Source: Bacteroidota bacterium
GTDB lineage: Bacteria; Bacteroidota; Bacteroidia; Chitinophagales; LD1
Assembly: GCA_028288545.1 (NCBI GenBank)
Contig: JAQBNQ010000311.1
Coordinates: 1-5,549, forward strand
DNA length: 5,549 bases
Reading direction: 5' to 3'
Shown here: positions 1 to 5,549 of the stretch, in pieces
Layout: every line of letters starts with the position of its first letter
Position numbering within the stretch: the stretch's first letter is position 1
Made by a program: the position numbers and the translations under genes
Notes under the pieces: generated by a model
Told to the model about the DNA's origin: nothing
The model's database searches: none
The model's input: the letters and a program-made list of their open reading frames with translations, nothing else

Positions 1-1944
1 TGCTCTGAAATGATAGGTAAGACTTCCTAAACCGCTCCACACATAGCCAACGTTTGCAGTAGCAAGGTGTTGGTTATATTGCTGATCGCTGGTGCCCAGG
101 TTCCAGTCGCGGTTAAACTCCACTGCACGAAAACGTTCGATGGGCGTAAACCGGTTTTGCTGAAACTCGTAGTTAACATCAAAAGTTATGCTCTCATTCT
201 TTTTGTTGATGCTATCTGTTTTTGTGGCGATGGAACCTTTATAACCTGCGCGACCCGCAAAGCCGATGTCGTTCTGTTTATCTTTGGTGCTAAACATGTT
301 TTGGTTATTGTTGCTCATCGCAACTTCTCCACTTACAACATTTGACTTGTTGATGTGATAATCGCCGCCCAGTGTGTACATCTGTTGGTATTTGGGTGTT
401 ACCAGTAATATTACCGGCTCATAAGAACCGGCAGGAATAAACACGTGATTGATAGTATCGAAGAACGGAACCACCCATTGATAGACCCGGCCATTGGCTA
501 CCGAGGTGGATGGCACATAATTGCCACGCCCCTCGCCAACAAACGAAAAGTTGACTGCAAACTTTGCCTTTAAAGGATTGGTGGAATAAACAAAAATGGA
601 ATCGAATTTTGGGAAGGGGAATAGCGTGGTATCCTTCATTTCATATAATATACGGTTTGGGTCGAATGAAGCCGTATCATAACCCTTGTAATAAGCCTTT
701 TGAATACTATCCCCTAAACCAGCCAGAAAGGTCTTTTTATCAGCGTCCAACGTTTGCTGAATGTTCTGCCCCTTAGCATCCTGTTCTGAAAATAAGTTGA
801 AATGGATGTTGGCCTTTTTCATTTGCAACTCGGTGTTTAAAAAGGCAGCAGAGCGCGTATAATCATTGTTTGAATATTGAAACTCCACTACTATACGCAG
901 GTCTGCCGAAACAATTCTGCGGGGCATAAAGGTTACTTCGCCCAGGTTATAATCAATCACATAATCGCGGTCATTACCTCTATCCATTTTTGCGCCGTTA
1001 ACAAAAACCTGCTCACTATTGGCGAGGATGGTAATAAGTGTTTCGCCATTAGCACCGGTTAACTTATAGGGGCCCTGGTTACCTTCTGTTACCACCAAAG
1101 TATTACGGGCAAATTTTCCGCGTGAGATACCACCCGCCACCGCAGTTTTAAAAATGCCCACATTCTTTATCTTGTACGAACCGCTATAGGAGCCCCCCTC
1201 GTATTTTCTCGAAAACTTCATAAAGTAATCATCCGGGTTGGCCAGGTCGAAATCGCCCACTATAACCTTGTGTTGGTCTTTACGCAACTGAATGAATATT
1301 TTATCAAACTCCTGTATCTGTTGCGTATTGCCCTCCGGTTGAATAGGGATATTGTTATCGGTAATAGCAGCCGTAATCTCTATATCCTTGGTTAACATTC
1401 CCGATAGCTGGAGGTTGAACAGGGAGTTGAGTACCACATCCTGGTTATTGCCAAAAGATATGCTTCGCGAAAAACTACCGTTGTAATCGAGGCTTCCAAA
1501 ATCAATCAGTTTGCCTTTTACCTCCTCGGGATTGTAGATAAACGGGTGAACCACTGAATTGGCCGAATAGTTTACATAAGCCTGGTAGCTTTTGTTGTAG
1601 GTTTCGCCGGGTAAGGAGAAAGGATAAACGCGGTAGAATATTTTAACCGAATCAACTGCAGGTTTCTTTTTCCAAACAAGTTTCGATTCAAAAGCTTTAA
1701 CAGTGTATGTGTTGGAATCTATAGCCTCCGAGGAGTTGGCATTTCGAACAGCGATAGTACCGGGAATTACGCTCAGGCTATCCAGCGTTAGCGTATCGCC
1801 TTTGGTGTAAAACACTTTATAGCGGATATTGGAAAGTTTCTGCGCATATGCAGTTGACACCAGGCATAACAGTAACAACAAAAAACCAGTTCGTTTTAAA
1901 CTGATTTTAGGATAGTTATATGCAGATGTGGTGGCAAACTTCAC
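1..1944 (-). CDS. Large exported beta-rich envelope protein, N-terminal 648 codons (3' end beyond the window)
   Basis: The minus-strand frame is open from 1944 to the left edge, so the C-terminus is missing. The start is a GTG at 1944-1942. An in-frame TGA lies eight codons upstream, and the first in-frame Met is only near residue 182, after the signal peptide, so GTG is the only start that keeps that peptide. Residues 1-34 form a signal peptide: a basic stretch with K13, K17 and R18, then FLLLLLCLV, and a likely cut at AYA|Q. The mature part has alternating polar and hydrophobic strands. Around residues 291-350 is a GPYKLTGANGE ... DYVIDYNLGEVTF stretch, resembling a segment I recall from very large Bacteroidota and Chlorobi surface proteins. 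Residues 230-280 and 520-600 look like outer-membrane beta-strands. It probably acts at the outer membrane or surface. No enzymatic motif is visible and I cannot name the family. Confidence 0.85.
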   Translation of the reverse strand, partial: MKFATTSAYNYPKISLKRTGFLLLLLCLVSTAYAQKLSNIRYKVFYTKGDTLTLDSLSVIPGTIAVRNANSSEAIDSNTYTVKAFESKLVWKKKPAVDSVKIFYRVYPFSLPGETYNKSYQAYVNYSANSVVHPFIYNPEEVKGKLIDFGSLDYNGSFSRSISFGNNQDVVLNSLFNLQLSGMLTKDIEITAAITDNNIPIQPEGNTQQIQEFDKIFIQLRKDQHKVIVGDFDLANPDDYFMKFSRKYEGGSYSGSYKIKNVGIFKTAVAGGISRGKFARNTLVVTEGNQGPYKLTGANGETLITILANSEQVFVNGAKMDRGNDRDYVIDYNLGEVTFMPRRIVSADLRIVVEFQYSNNDYTRSAAFLNTELQMKKANIHFNLFSEQDAKGQNIQQTLDADKKTFLAGLGDSIQKAYYKGYDTASFDPNRILYEMKDTTLFPFPKFDSIFVYSTNPLKAKFAVNFSFVGEGRGNYVPSTSVANGRVYQWVVPFFDTINHVFIPAGSYEPVILLVTPKYQQMYTLGGDYHINKSNVVSGEVAMSNNNQNMFSTKDKQNDIGFAGRAGYKGSIATKTDSINKKNESITFDVNYEFQQNRFTPIERFRAVEFNRDWNLGTSDQQYNQHLATANVGYVWSGLGSLTYHFRA

Positions 1945-1960
1945 GGAGTAAATGATACCA

Positions 1961-1974
1961 TTTCAACGTTGAAA
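1961..1974. promoter_or_regulatory. Perfect 14-bp palindrome upstream of the GTG start
   Basis: TTTCAACGTTGAAA reads identically on both strands and lies 17-30 bp before the GTG start of the leftward envelope gene. Position and symmetry would suit an operator for a dimeric regulator, but no regulator family is recognised and there is no second copy in the window. One such palindrome in 5.5 kb is not very improbable by chance. Confidence 0.3.
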
Positions 1975-2010
1975 ATAATCCAATTAAAACAATGCGATTT
2001 CAATGTTAGA

Positions 2011-2040
2011 AATGGTCATACCGGAAATCCTATAACCATT
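2011..2040. repeat. Imperfect inverted repeat (10-bp arms, 10-nt loop)
   Basis: AATGGTCATA at 2011-2020 faces TATAACCATT at 2031-2040. The arms pair at 9 of 10 positions around the loop CCGGAAATCC. It lies in the leader region of the leftward gene, about 70-95 bp before its GTG. There is no T-tract, so it is not an obvious terminator. It could be a leader-RNA hairpin or a protein site; the function is unknown. Confidence 0.35.
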
Positions 2041-2182
2041 TTAACAACGAAACCGGTATAAAATACAAGATATGATAATGGTAGAACGCGTAAAATATTG
2101 TGCGTTATTGTTTGTTCAGCAAGTTAAAAGCGAATGTCCAGTTAATAAGGCTGTTTAAAAGGCCTATTCCGTTAAATGGCAC

Positions 2183-2320
2183 TAATGGGTATCGTACCTA
2201 CCGGTACGAGAATATGACTCATGATCATAGCTACCAATATTAATTCCCTACGGGAATGGAGTGCAGACGAAATATACAGGCAACGCCATGTGCCCTTAGG
2301 CACAGCATATGGGTAGATAA
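2183..2320. repeat. Multi-hairpin intergenic repeat element 1
   Basis: Three short GC-rich hairpins lie within about 115 bp. The first, at 2192-2209, has 7-bp arms TCGTACC/GGTACGA and a TACC loop. The second, at 2243-2257, is ATTCCC-TAC-GGGAAT. The third, at 2289-2304, is TGTGCC-CTTA-GGCACA. The last two are enclosed by a longer stem: CTACCAATAT at 2231-2240 faces ATATGGGTAG at 2307-2316, pairing at 9 of 10 positions. The outer boundaries are my estimate. The pattern resembles dispersed palindromic repeats of Bacteroidota intergenic regions, comparable in style to REP/BIME elements. That comparison is from memory, and copy number cannot be judged from one window. No transposase is adjacent. 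Confidence 0.6.
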
Positions 2321-2340
2321 ATTAGAAAGACAATCGCGTC

Positions 2341-2577
2341 CCATTAGAGCAATGTCGTTAAGTTAAGCAATACTTATGCGACTCCTCTGGAGTCGAATCA
2401 TTTTTCTTTGTTTTGCTATAAATATGTGACCTCTCCGAGGTCAGCATTCGTCGTCTTAATGTATCCCGACTCCAGCGGAGTCAAATATTTATAGCAAGAT
2501 GACAAACTAAGTTATGCGACCCCAGGGCGGGTCGTACCTATGAACCCTTAACTTAATGACATTGCCCTTTAGGGATG
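2341..2577. repeat. Nested inverted-repeat (clover-like) intergenic element 2
   Basis: GCAATGTCGTTAAGTTAAG at 2349-2367 faces its inverted copy at 2547-2565 with 18 of 19 identities; the single difference would be a G-U pair in RNA. Inside, in order, are a hairpin at 2379-2395 (CGACTCC-TCT-GGAGTCG), a second stem (2413-2425 with 2485-2497) carrying two hairpins, and a hairpin at 2517-2534 (CGACCC, 6-nt loop, GGGTCG). Beyond the outer stem, the flanks CCATTAGAGC (2341-2350) and the inverse of 2565-2575 remain similar with an indel, so the element may extend to about 2341-2577. TTATGCGACYCC begins both outer hairpins (2374-2385 and 2512-2523). The element is non-coding and symmetrical, like a MITE/REP-type non-autonomous element or a structured RNA. 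Confidence 0.7.
2413..2497. repeat. Inner stem with two hairpins, core of element 2
   Basis: TTGCTATAAATAT at 2413-2425 is a perfect 13-bp inverted match to 2485-2497. Outside it, TTTGT at 2407-2411 also faces ACAAA at 2502-2506 after a 3-nt asymmetry. The stem encloses two hairpins: 2427-2443 (TGACCTC-TCC-GAGGTCA) and 2468-2482 (GACTCC-AGC-GGAGTC). The second has the same stem sequence as the hairpin at 2380-2394, so alternative pairings are possible. The differing hairpins with intact pairing suggest that structure is conserved more than sequence; this is inference from one copy. Confidence 0.65.
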
Positions 2578-2727
2578 CCACCTTATATCCTTGAAGTTTT
2601 GCCTGGTGACGTGTTTTTCAGACCGTAAGAAAGATTGCGATGGCTAATAAATTAAATAAAACTTTGACCGCACCGGTACTACGGTATAGAAAGGACTTAA
2701 TTATATTTATGGCACAAACAACAACCA

Positions 2728-3090
2728 ATGGAACCAGAATTATTTAAAAAGAAAATAGCCTCAATTAACAGGCAACTTGCTACACATGGTGGAAATGAAA
2801 ATAAAATAAAGGCAAAGAGCTTAACCCCGGATAGGGTGCGCTTTTTTGAAGAGTTGTTTACTCATTTACCCGGCTATTTTGCGATAGGTAAAGAACGGCT
2901 GGATAGCTTTTTTGAAGATGATCCCATACACCAGTACCCCACCATGAATGTTCATAAAATAGAACTGCCGGAAAACTTTACAGGCAAGGAGCAATGGACA
3001 CTGGTAGTTGGCGACAATTATTTTGGCGGCCCCGAAATGGTGTTTGAGATAAAGGAATGGGAAGTATTGGATGAAACATTTGTTGGTTAA
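2728..3090 (+). CDS. Hypothetical protein, 120 aa, unrecognised
   Basis: I do not recognise this small, soluble, acidic protein. It has no signal peptide or membrane segment. The N-terminus (residues 1-30) is lysine-rich and probably helical. Residues 32-65 look helical and amphipathic (LTPDRVRFFEELFTHLPGYF), and the C-terminal third is rich in aromatic residues and probably beta-strand (EQWTLVVGDNYFGGPEMVF, then EIKEWEVL). The start at 2728 is supported by an in-frame TAA at 2698-2700 with no other ATG between. A second ATG at 2709, in another frame, opens a 12-codon reading frame that stops inside this gene, which could affect initiation. It is the first rightward gene after the repeat elements, and the next gene begins 83 bp downstream on the same strand. 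The coding frame is credible; the function is unknown. Confidence 0.7.
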   Translation: MEPELFKKKIASINRQLATHGGNENKIKAKSLTPDRVRFFEELFTHLPGYFAIGKERLDSFFEDDPIHQYPTMNVHKIELPENFTGKEQWTLVVGDNYFGGPEMVFEIKEWEVLDETFVG

Positions 3091-3105
3091 ACCGAACACA
3101 AGCCA

Positions 3106-3136
3106 TTCATTATTTTAGCCAGGTTCATTATTTTTG
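3106..3136 (+). promoter_or_regulatory. Candidate Bacteroidota -7 element within an 11-bp direct repeat
   Basis: TATTTTTG at 3129-3136 fits the Bacteroidota -7 consensus TAnnTTTG exactly and lies 38 bp before the ATG at 3174. No good -33 TTTG is seen at the expected distance. TTCATTATTTT occurs at 3106-3116 and again at 3124-3134, an 18-bp period, and the second copy overlaps the -7 match. The small STAS-like gene may therefore have its own promoter. Confidence 0.3.
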
Positions 3137-3173
3137 GCATAGTATTTATTAAAATTCCGTTTAAAGCAATGTT

Positions 3174-3566
3174 ATGAGTTCAAATAGCCAGGACGTTTAC
3201 GATATTTACTTTAAGCCCGAAGACGGTTATGTTACCATGAACTGGAAAGGCTATGCCACCAGCGAGCAGTTTAGGCAAGGCACCGAAATTATGCTGAACC
3301 TGCTGATTGAAAACCGGGCCACCAAGGTTTTAGCAGACGTTGAGGATATGGTTATTATAGGGCAAGACGACCAACAATGGATGGAAACCCAATTTTTGCC
3401 CCGTGCTATTAAATTTGGATTTAAGGCCATTGCCCTGGTAAAGCCCAAAAATTACTTTAATAAAGTAGCGGTGGAAACTATCTCGTACAAGGTAGATAAG
3501 GATAAACTTGCCATCAATTTTTTTGATACCGTGGAGGAAGCGAAAGAGTGGTTAACGGGAGCTTAG
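3174..3566 (+). CDS. SpoIIAA/STAS-like protein, 130 aa
   Basis: The layout fits the small cytoplasmic SpoIIAA-like (STAS/CRAL-TRIO-type fold) proteins common in Bacteroidota. A first strand pair ends in a W-x-G motif (MNWKGYATSEQFRQG, about residues 22-36). A helix follows (37-49), then a strand with a conserved Asp (KVLADVEDM, 51-59). Next is a Gln/Trp-containing segment (QQWMETQFLPRA, 67-78), a strand GFKAIALVKP (82-91), and a final FFDTVEEAKEWL helix (116-127). Proteins of this kind are usually only predicted and their role is unclear. The fold is used elsewhere for regulatory protein or small-molecule binding. I see no kinase, anti-sigma or transporter partner nearby. The start is ATG 3174, because the ATG at 3169 is followed at once by an in-frame stop. 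It converges on psiE, with 71 bp between the ends. Confidence 0.7.
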   Translation: MSSNSQDVYDIYFKPEDGYVTMNWKGYATSEQFRQGTEIMLNLLIENRATKVLADVEDMVIIGQDDQQWMETQFLPRAIKFGFKAIALVKPKNYFNKVAVETISYKVDKDKLAINFFDTVEEAKEWLTGA

Positions 3567-3637
3567 CCCATATGTTTCGCCAAAAATAAATCTCTCGTTT
3601 TAGACGCCGATAAAGGACACCACAAAGTTCTAATTCC

Positions 3638-4063
3638 TTAATCCTCTCCCTTCTTAAAATTAATAAAAAACAAACTGGCGCTAAGTGCAAGAATAAGGGC
3701 GGCAATTCCGTATAAATAGGTAGGACTGGTGTCTTTTTCAATGGTAATTATCTTGTTGGCTACGGCAGTTAAAGCAATTTGAATGATTTTGATAACCGGA
3801 ATTTTTTCAGAGGACACAATAATGGAAAGGGATTTGGTCAATTCATAACCCACCACAATAATAAGTGCAAGGCTAAAGAAATCAAGTAGTTTATCAACTT
3901 CCAGCAACCCATATGGCGGATGTATAAGTTGGCTTATAATAAGCCAGGTTAGATGAATGGCACCCAAAAAAATGCAAACCGAAATTACCAATATTAAATA
4001 CTTCAGTACGTAGTGGTTAACTTTTTCTATTGTGCGATCAAACTTATTAGGGGTCACACCCAT
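3638..4063 (-). CDS. psiE: PsiE-family (phosphate-starvation-inducible) membrane protein, 141 aa
   Basis: The 141 residues are close to the roughly 136 of E. coli PsiE. Four hydrophobic segments are visible at about residues 22-45, 60-78, 91-107 and 116-134, with a short charged N-terminus and a lysine-rich C-terminal tail (NFKKGED), so it is an inner-membrane protein. The central part, with the DFFSLALIIVVGYELTKSL segment and then KIPVIKIIQIALTAVANKIITIE, matches the PsiE pattern as I remember it. PsiE is named for induction by phosphate starvation in E. coli; its biochemical role is not established and the same regulation here is not shown. No Pho box is recognised upstream. TAAAAATA at 4080-4087 (TATTTTTA on the coding strand) is a 7/8 match to TAnnTTTG, but it lies only 17 bp before the ATG. 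Confidence 0.75.
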   Translation of the reverse strand: MGVTPNKFDRTIEKVNHYVLKYLILVISVCIFLGAIHLTWLIISQLIHPPYGLLEVDKLLDFFSLALIIVVGYELTKSLSIIVSSEKIPVIKIIQIALTAVANKIITIEKDTSPTYLYGIAALILALSASLFFINFKKGED

Positions 4064-4121
4064 GGTATCAATTTTATTATAAAAATAATCTAATGGCTGA
4101 GAACCCGCAGAAAAGGTGATC

Positions 4122-4210
4122 AGACATTAGACACTAGATATCAGAAGCAAGACAAATGCAAACAACATCACCTATTTTAAAGAACCCGACATTAGAAATA
4201 AGATGAAATA
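4122..4210. repeat. Degenerate 7-bp tandem repeats in two blocks
   Basis: From 4123 the sequence falls into seven-base units: GACATTA, GACACTA, GATATCA, GAAGCAA, GACAAAT. A second block from 4188 reads GACATTA, GAAATAA, GATGAAA. The consensus is roughly GAYATTA. Each block is preceded by AGAACCCG (4100-4107 and 4181-4188). A 7-bp inverted pair, AGGTGAT 4114-4120 and ATCACCT 4167-4173, brackets the first block. The array fills the spacer between the cysteine-rich protein gene and psiE. Heptamer arrays of this flavour occur in Bacteroidota spacers as far as I recall; no function is known to me. Confidence 0.5.
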
Positions 4211-4216
4211 CAATCC

Positions 4217-4933
4217 TTAAAACGCAGGATCAATTAATATGCAATTTTGTTGTGTAAATGCTTTAAGCACTTTTCCGGTTTTGGCATCCACAATTAATTT
4301 GTTCGCCTTATAAAAACCTGAATAACCTGCAACAGTGTGGCCGGATGGTTTACTTAAGTTTACACCTTGCCTTACTTCGTACACAAATTTTCGCTTCTTG
4401 TAATTCCACACCAGGTCAACACCGCCTCTGTCGATTGGATTAATAAAACCATCCCTGTATTTTTTTACCTGTTCAACGATTGCACTCCATTCTTTAATCG
4501 CCCATATTTTTTTTGCACCGGCCCGGGGGCAAACATCCGGTCCATCTTTTACCTGCAAAGTGCTATCTAATATAAAACTGAGGTCGTAATAAAAGCCGGG
4601 CTTTATTTTGATGGTTATGAAGAACTGGTATTTTAAATGTTCGTCGCAATACCTTTGCTGCTGTTGGGAGTAAACACTTGTGTTTACAGAAAAATAATTG
4701 CGGCACGAGTAAAATGTAGCGCAGGTATCTACCCTAAAGTTGTATTTATCGTTGCAGTATTTTAAAACATTTTGTTGCGCTGTTTTAAAAACTGTTGAAC
4801 CCGTATCCAGCATTACAGATCTATCGCTGTTAAGGCAGCGGGAAAGTAAGGAATAGTCATTAAAATAGGTGGTATCCTGCGCAAAAGCGGGACTTGCAAA
4901 GCAAAGGAGCAGGAGAATTTTAATGGTTCGCAT
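4217..4933 (-). CDS. Secreted cysteine-rich protein with PepSY-like C-terminal part, 238 aa
   Basis: Residues 1-18 form a clear signal peptide (MRTIKILLLLCFASPAFA, cut before QD), so the product is exported to the periplasm or beyond. The mature part has seven cysteines (33, 60, 71, 77, 96, 135, 231). This odd number suggests disulfides plus one free or intermolecular Cys. The middle is beta-rich (KYQFFITIKIKPGFYYDLSFIL). Residues about 172-228 (VDLVWNYKKRKFVYEVRQG, then KLIVDAKTGKVLKAF) follow the PepSY pattern of strand, helix-like linker and a D-A-x-T-G-K-V-L strand. PepSY domains are often linked to inhibition or regulation of exported enzymes; applying that here is inference, and no matching peptidase is seen. 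It starts 22 bp after the upstream T9SS cargo gene on the same strand, so the two are probably co-transcribed. No lipobox and no T9SS tail is visible. Confidence 0.7.
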   Translation of the reverse strand: MRTIKILLLLCFASPAFAQDTTYFNDYSLLSRCLNSDRSVMLDTGSTVFKTAQQNVLKYCNDKYNFRVDTCATFYSCRNYFSVNTSVYSQQQQRYCDEHLKYQFFITIKIKPGFYYDLSFILDSTLQVKDGPDVCPRAGAKKIWAIKEWSAIVEQVKKYRDGFINPIDRGGVDLVWNYKKRKFVYEVRQGVNLSKPSGHTVAGYSGFYKANKLIVDAKTGKVLKAFTQQNCILIDPAF

Positions 4934-4955
4934 CGTAACAATTAACTCATAGAAC

Positions 4956-5549
4956 TCACAGCTTTACAAATTTCTTCCTGGTAATATTTCCGTTAGCGGT
5001 TATTTCAACAAAGTAAATCCCCTGAGAAAGTTGGCTGATATGGAGTTGAGGTGCAAACCCTTGCTCCATTATTTTTTGACCGCTAAAGTTGTAAACTGAA
5101 ATCAATGATGGTCTTTGTCCGTCAGTAACGATGCTTAATTCGGTACTTGCAGGATTAGGAAAAATGCTGAACGTATTGCTTTGCACCTCATTGATGTTAG
5201 ACAATGCACAGGCCGAAGCCGCTGTATCTGTTACCCATACCCTGAAAGTTTTACAGTCTATAAGACCAGCCGGTGTTGAGTCAACTGAAAATCTATAATT
5301 ATCTAAAGCAATGATGGAAAAAATATAAGGCTGTTGCCTGGCAAAGGAAGCACCGGTAGTCCAATTGAAAGCACCGGTAGCCGGATTGCCGTTTACTGCC
5401 AGGAACACCGGGGCATTAACTGAATCCAGCATAGGGCCGCCTAGAATAAAAAGTGAATCCACCTGCCCGTTGTCAGGATCAGAGGCCGTTACATTAAAAT
5501 GAAAGGATTGCCCGGGTTGAAGAATAGCATCTGACAAAGAAGAAATATG
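4956..5549 (-). CDS. T9SS-exported protein with Ig-like region, C-terminal 197 residues (5' end beyond the window)
   Basis: The minus-strand frame stays open to the right edge. A TTG at 5537-5535 could be mistaken for a start, but four sense codons precede it, so the gene is truncated by the window. Residues about 9-115 (window numbering) form a beta-rich Ig- or cadherin-like region with the typical FNVTASDPDNGQVDSLFI opening, an NPATGAFNWT strand, and FSIIALDN near the end. Two cysteines (99 and 114) flank the linker. Residues about 127-197 are a type A Por secretion/T9SS sorting domain: FSIFPNPAS, then LISVYNFSGQKI, HISQLSQGIYFVEI and the terminal RKKFVKL. Such domains direct outer-membrane export, after which the tail is removed and the protein is usually surface-attached or released. 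The catalytic or binding part, if any, lies outside the window. Confidence 0.88.
   Translation of the reverse strand, partial: HISSLSDAILQPGQSFHFNVTASDPDNGQVDSLFILGGPMLDSVNAPVFLAVNGNPATGAFNWTTGASFARQQPYIFSIIALDNYRFSVDSTPAGLIDCKTFRVWVTDTAASACALSNINEVQSNTFSIFPNPASTELSIVTDGQRPSLISVYNFSGQKIMEQGFAPQLHISQLSQGIYFVEITANGNITRKKFVKL

Larger units (their letters stand above)
1945..2727. other. 783-bp gene-free divergent spacer
   Basis: No credible coding frame was found on either strand between the leftward envelope gene and the rightward 120-aa gene. From left to right it holds the 14-bp palindrome, the imperfect hairpin at 2011-2040, a possible weak bulged hairpin at 2144-2168 (AATAaGGC against GCCTATT), two multi-hairpin repeat elements (2183-2320 and 2341-2577), and about 150 bp of AT-rich sequence before the ATG at 2728. 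That last part should contain the promoter of the rightward gene. No strong Bacteroidota -33/-7 pair is visible there. Confidence 0.7.

Noticed and set aside
67..1062. Three plus-strand open frames (67-345, 564-776, 877-1062)
   Set aside because: They lie entirely inside the 648-codon minus-strand frame, which has a signal peptide and consistent protein character. Their translations show no domain.
2192..2534. CRISPR array
   Set aside because: The hairpins differ in sequence and are unevenly spaced, there is no constant repeat of 25-40 bp with unique spacers, and no cas gene is present.
2565..2574. CCCT-TT-AGGG as an independent terminator
   Set aside because: The stem is only 4 bp with no T-tract, no gene ends just before it, and it is better explained as the right edge of element 2.
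2664..2690. TTGACC ... TATAGA as a sigma-70-like promoter for the 120-aa gene
   Set aside because: The 15-bp spacing is short, and Bacteroidota use a different -33/-7 pattern, so the match to the E. coli consensus carries little weight.
3567..3637. Bidirectional terminator between the converging STAS-like and psiE genes
   Set aside because: I looked for a GC-rich hairpin with flanking A/T tracts in these 71 bp and did not find one.
2866..3741. Minus-strand frames at 2866-3099, 3251-3448 and 3514-3741
   Set aside because: They are antisense to the 120-aa gene and the STAS-like gene, or overlap psiE in another frame. None has a recognisable motif.
4367..4570. Plus-strand frame of 67 codons
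   Set aside because: It is antisense to the secreted cysteine-rich protein gene, whose signal peptide and PepSY-like tail support the other strand.

Overview
The window looks like chromosomal DNA of a member of the Bacteroidota. It is AT-rich and shows no Shine-Dalgarno-like sequences ahead of the starts. It holds the end of a protein with a type IX secretion (Por) C-terminal sorting domain, several signal peptides ending in an A-x-A|Q site, and a 783-bp spacer filled with short GC-rich palindromes of a kind I associate with Sphingobacteriales and Chitinophagales. The order-level placement is inference.

Layout: positions 1-1944 (minus strand) hold the first 648 codons of a large exported, beta-rich envelope protein that runs off the left edge. 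Positions 1945-2727 are a gene-free divergent spacer with a 14-bp palindrome, an imperfect hairpin and two adjacent multi-hairpin repeat elements (about 2183-2320 and 2341-2577). Two small plus-strand genes follow: an unrecognised 120-aa protein (2728-3090) and a 130-aa SpoIIAA/STAS-like protein (3174-3566). These converge on a minus-strand cluster. Read in transcription order from the right edge, it contains the C-terminal part of a T9SS-exported protein with an Ig-like region (4956-5549), a small secreted cysteine-rich protein with a PepSY-like tail (4217-4933), and a PsiE-family membrane protein (3638-4063). A 153-bp spacer before psiE carries degenerate 7-bp repeats.

The genes do not form one recognisable pathway. 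Only the T9SS cargo and the cysteine-rich secreted protein (22 bp apart, same strand) look like an operon. The part that best rewards a second look is the repeat pair at 2183-2577. In element 2 a 19-bp outer stem encloses a hairpin, a second stem carrying two more hairpins, and a further hairpin. Element 1 repeats the 'stem enclosing two hairpins' plan with different sequence. I see no transposase, CRISPR array, tRNA or rRNA in the window.
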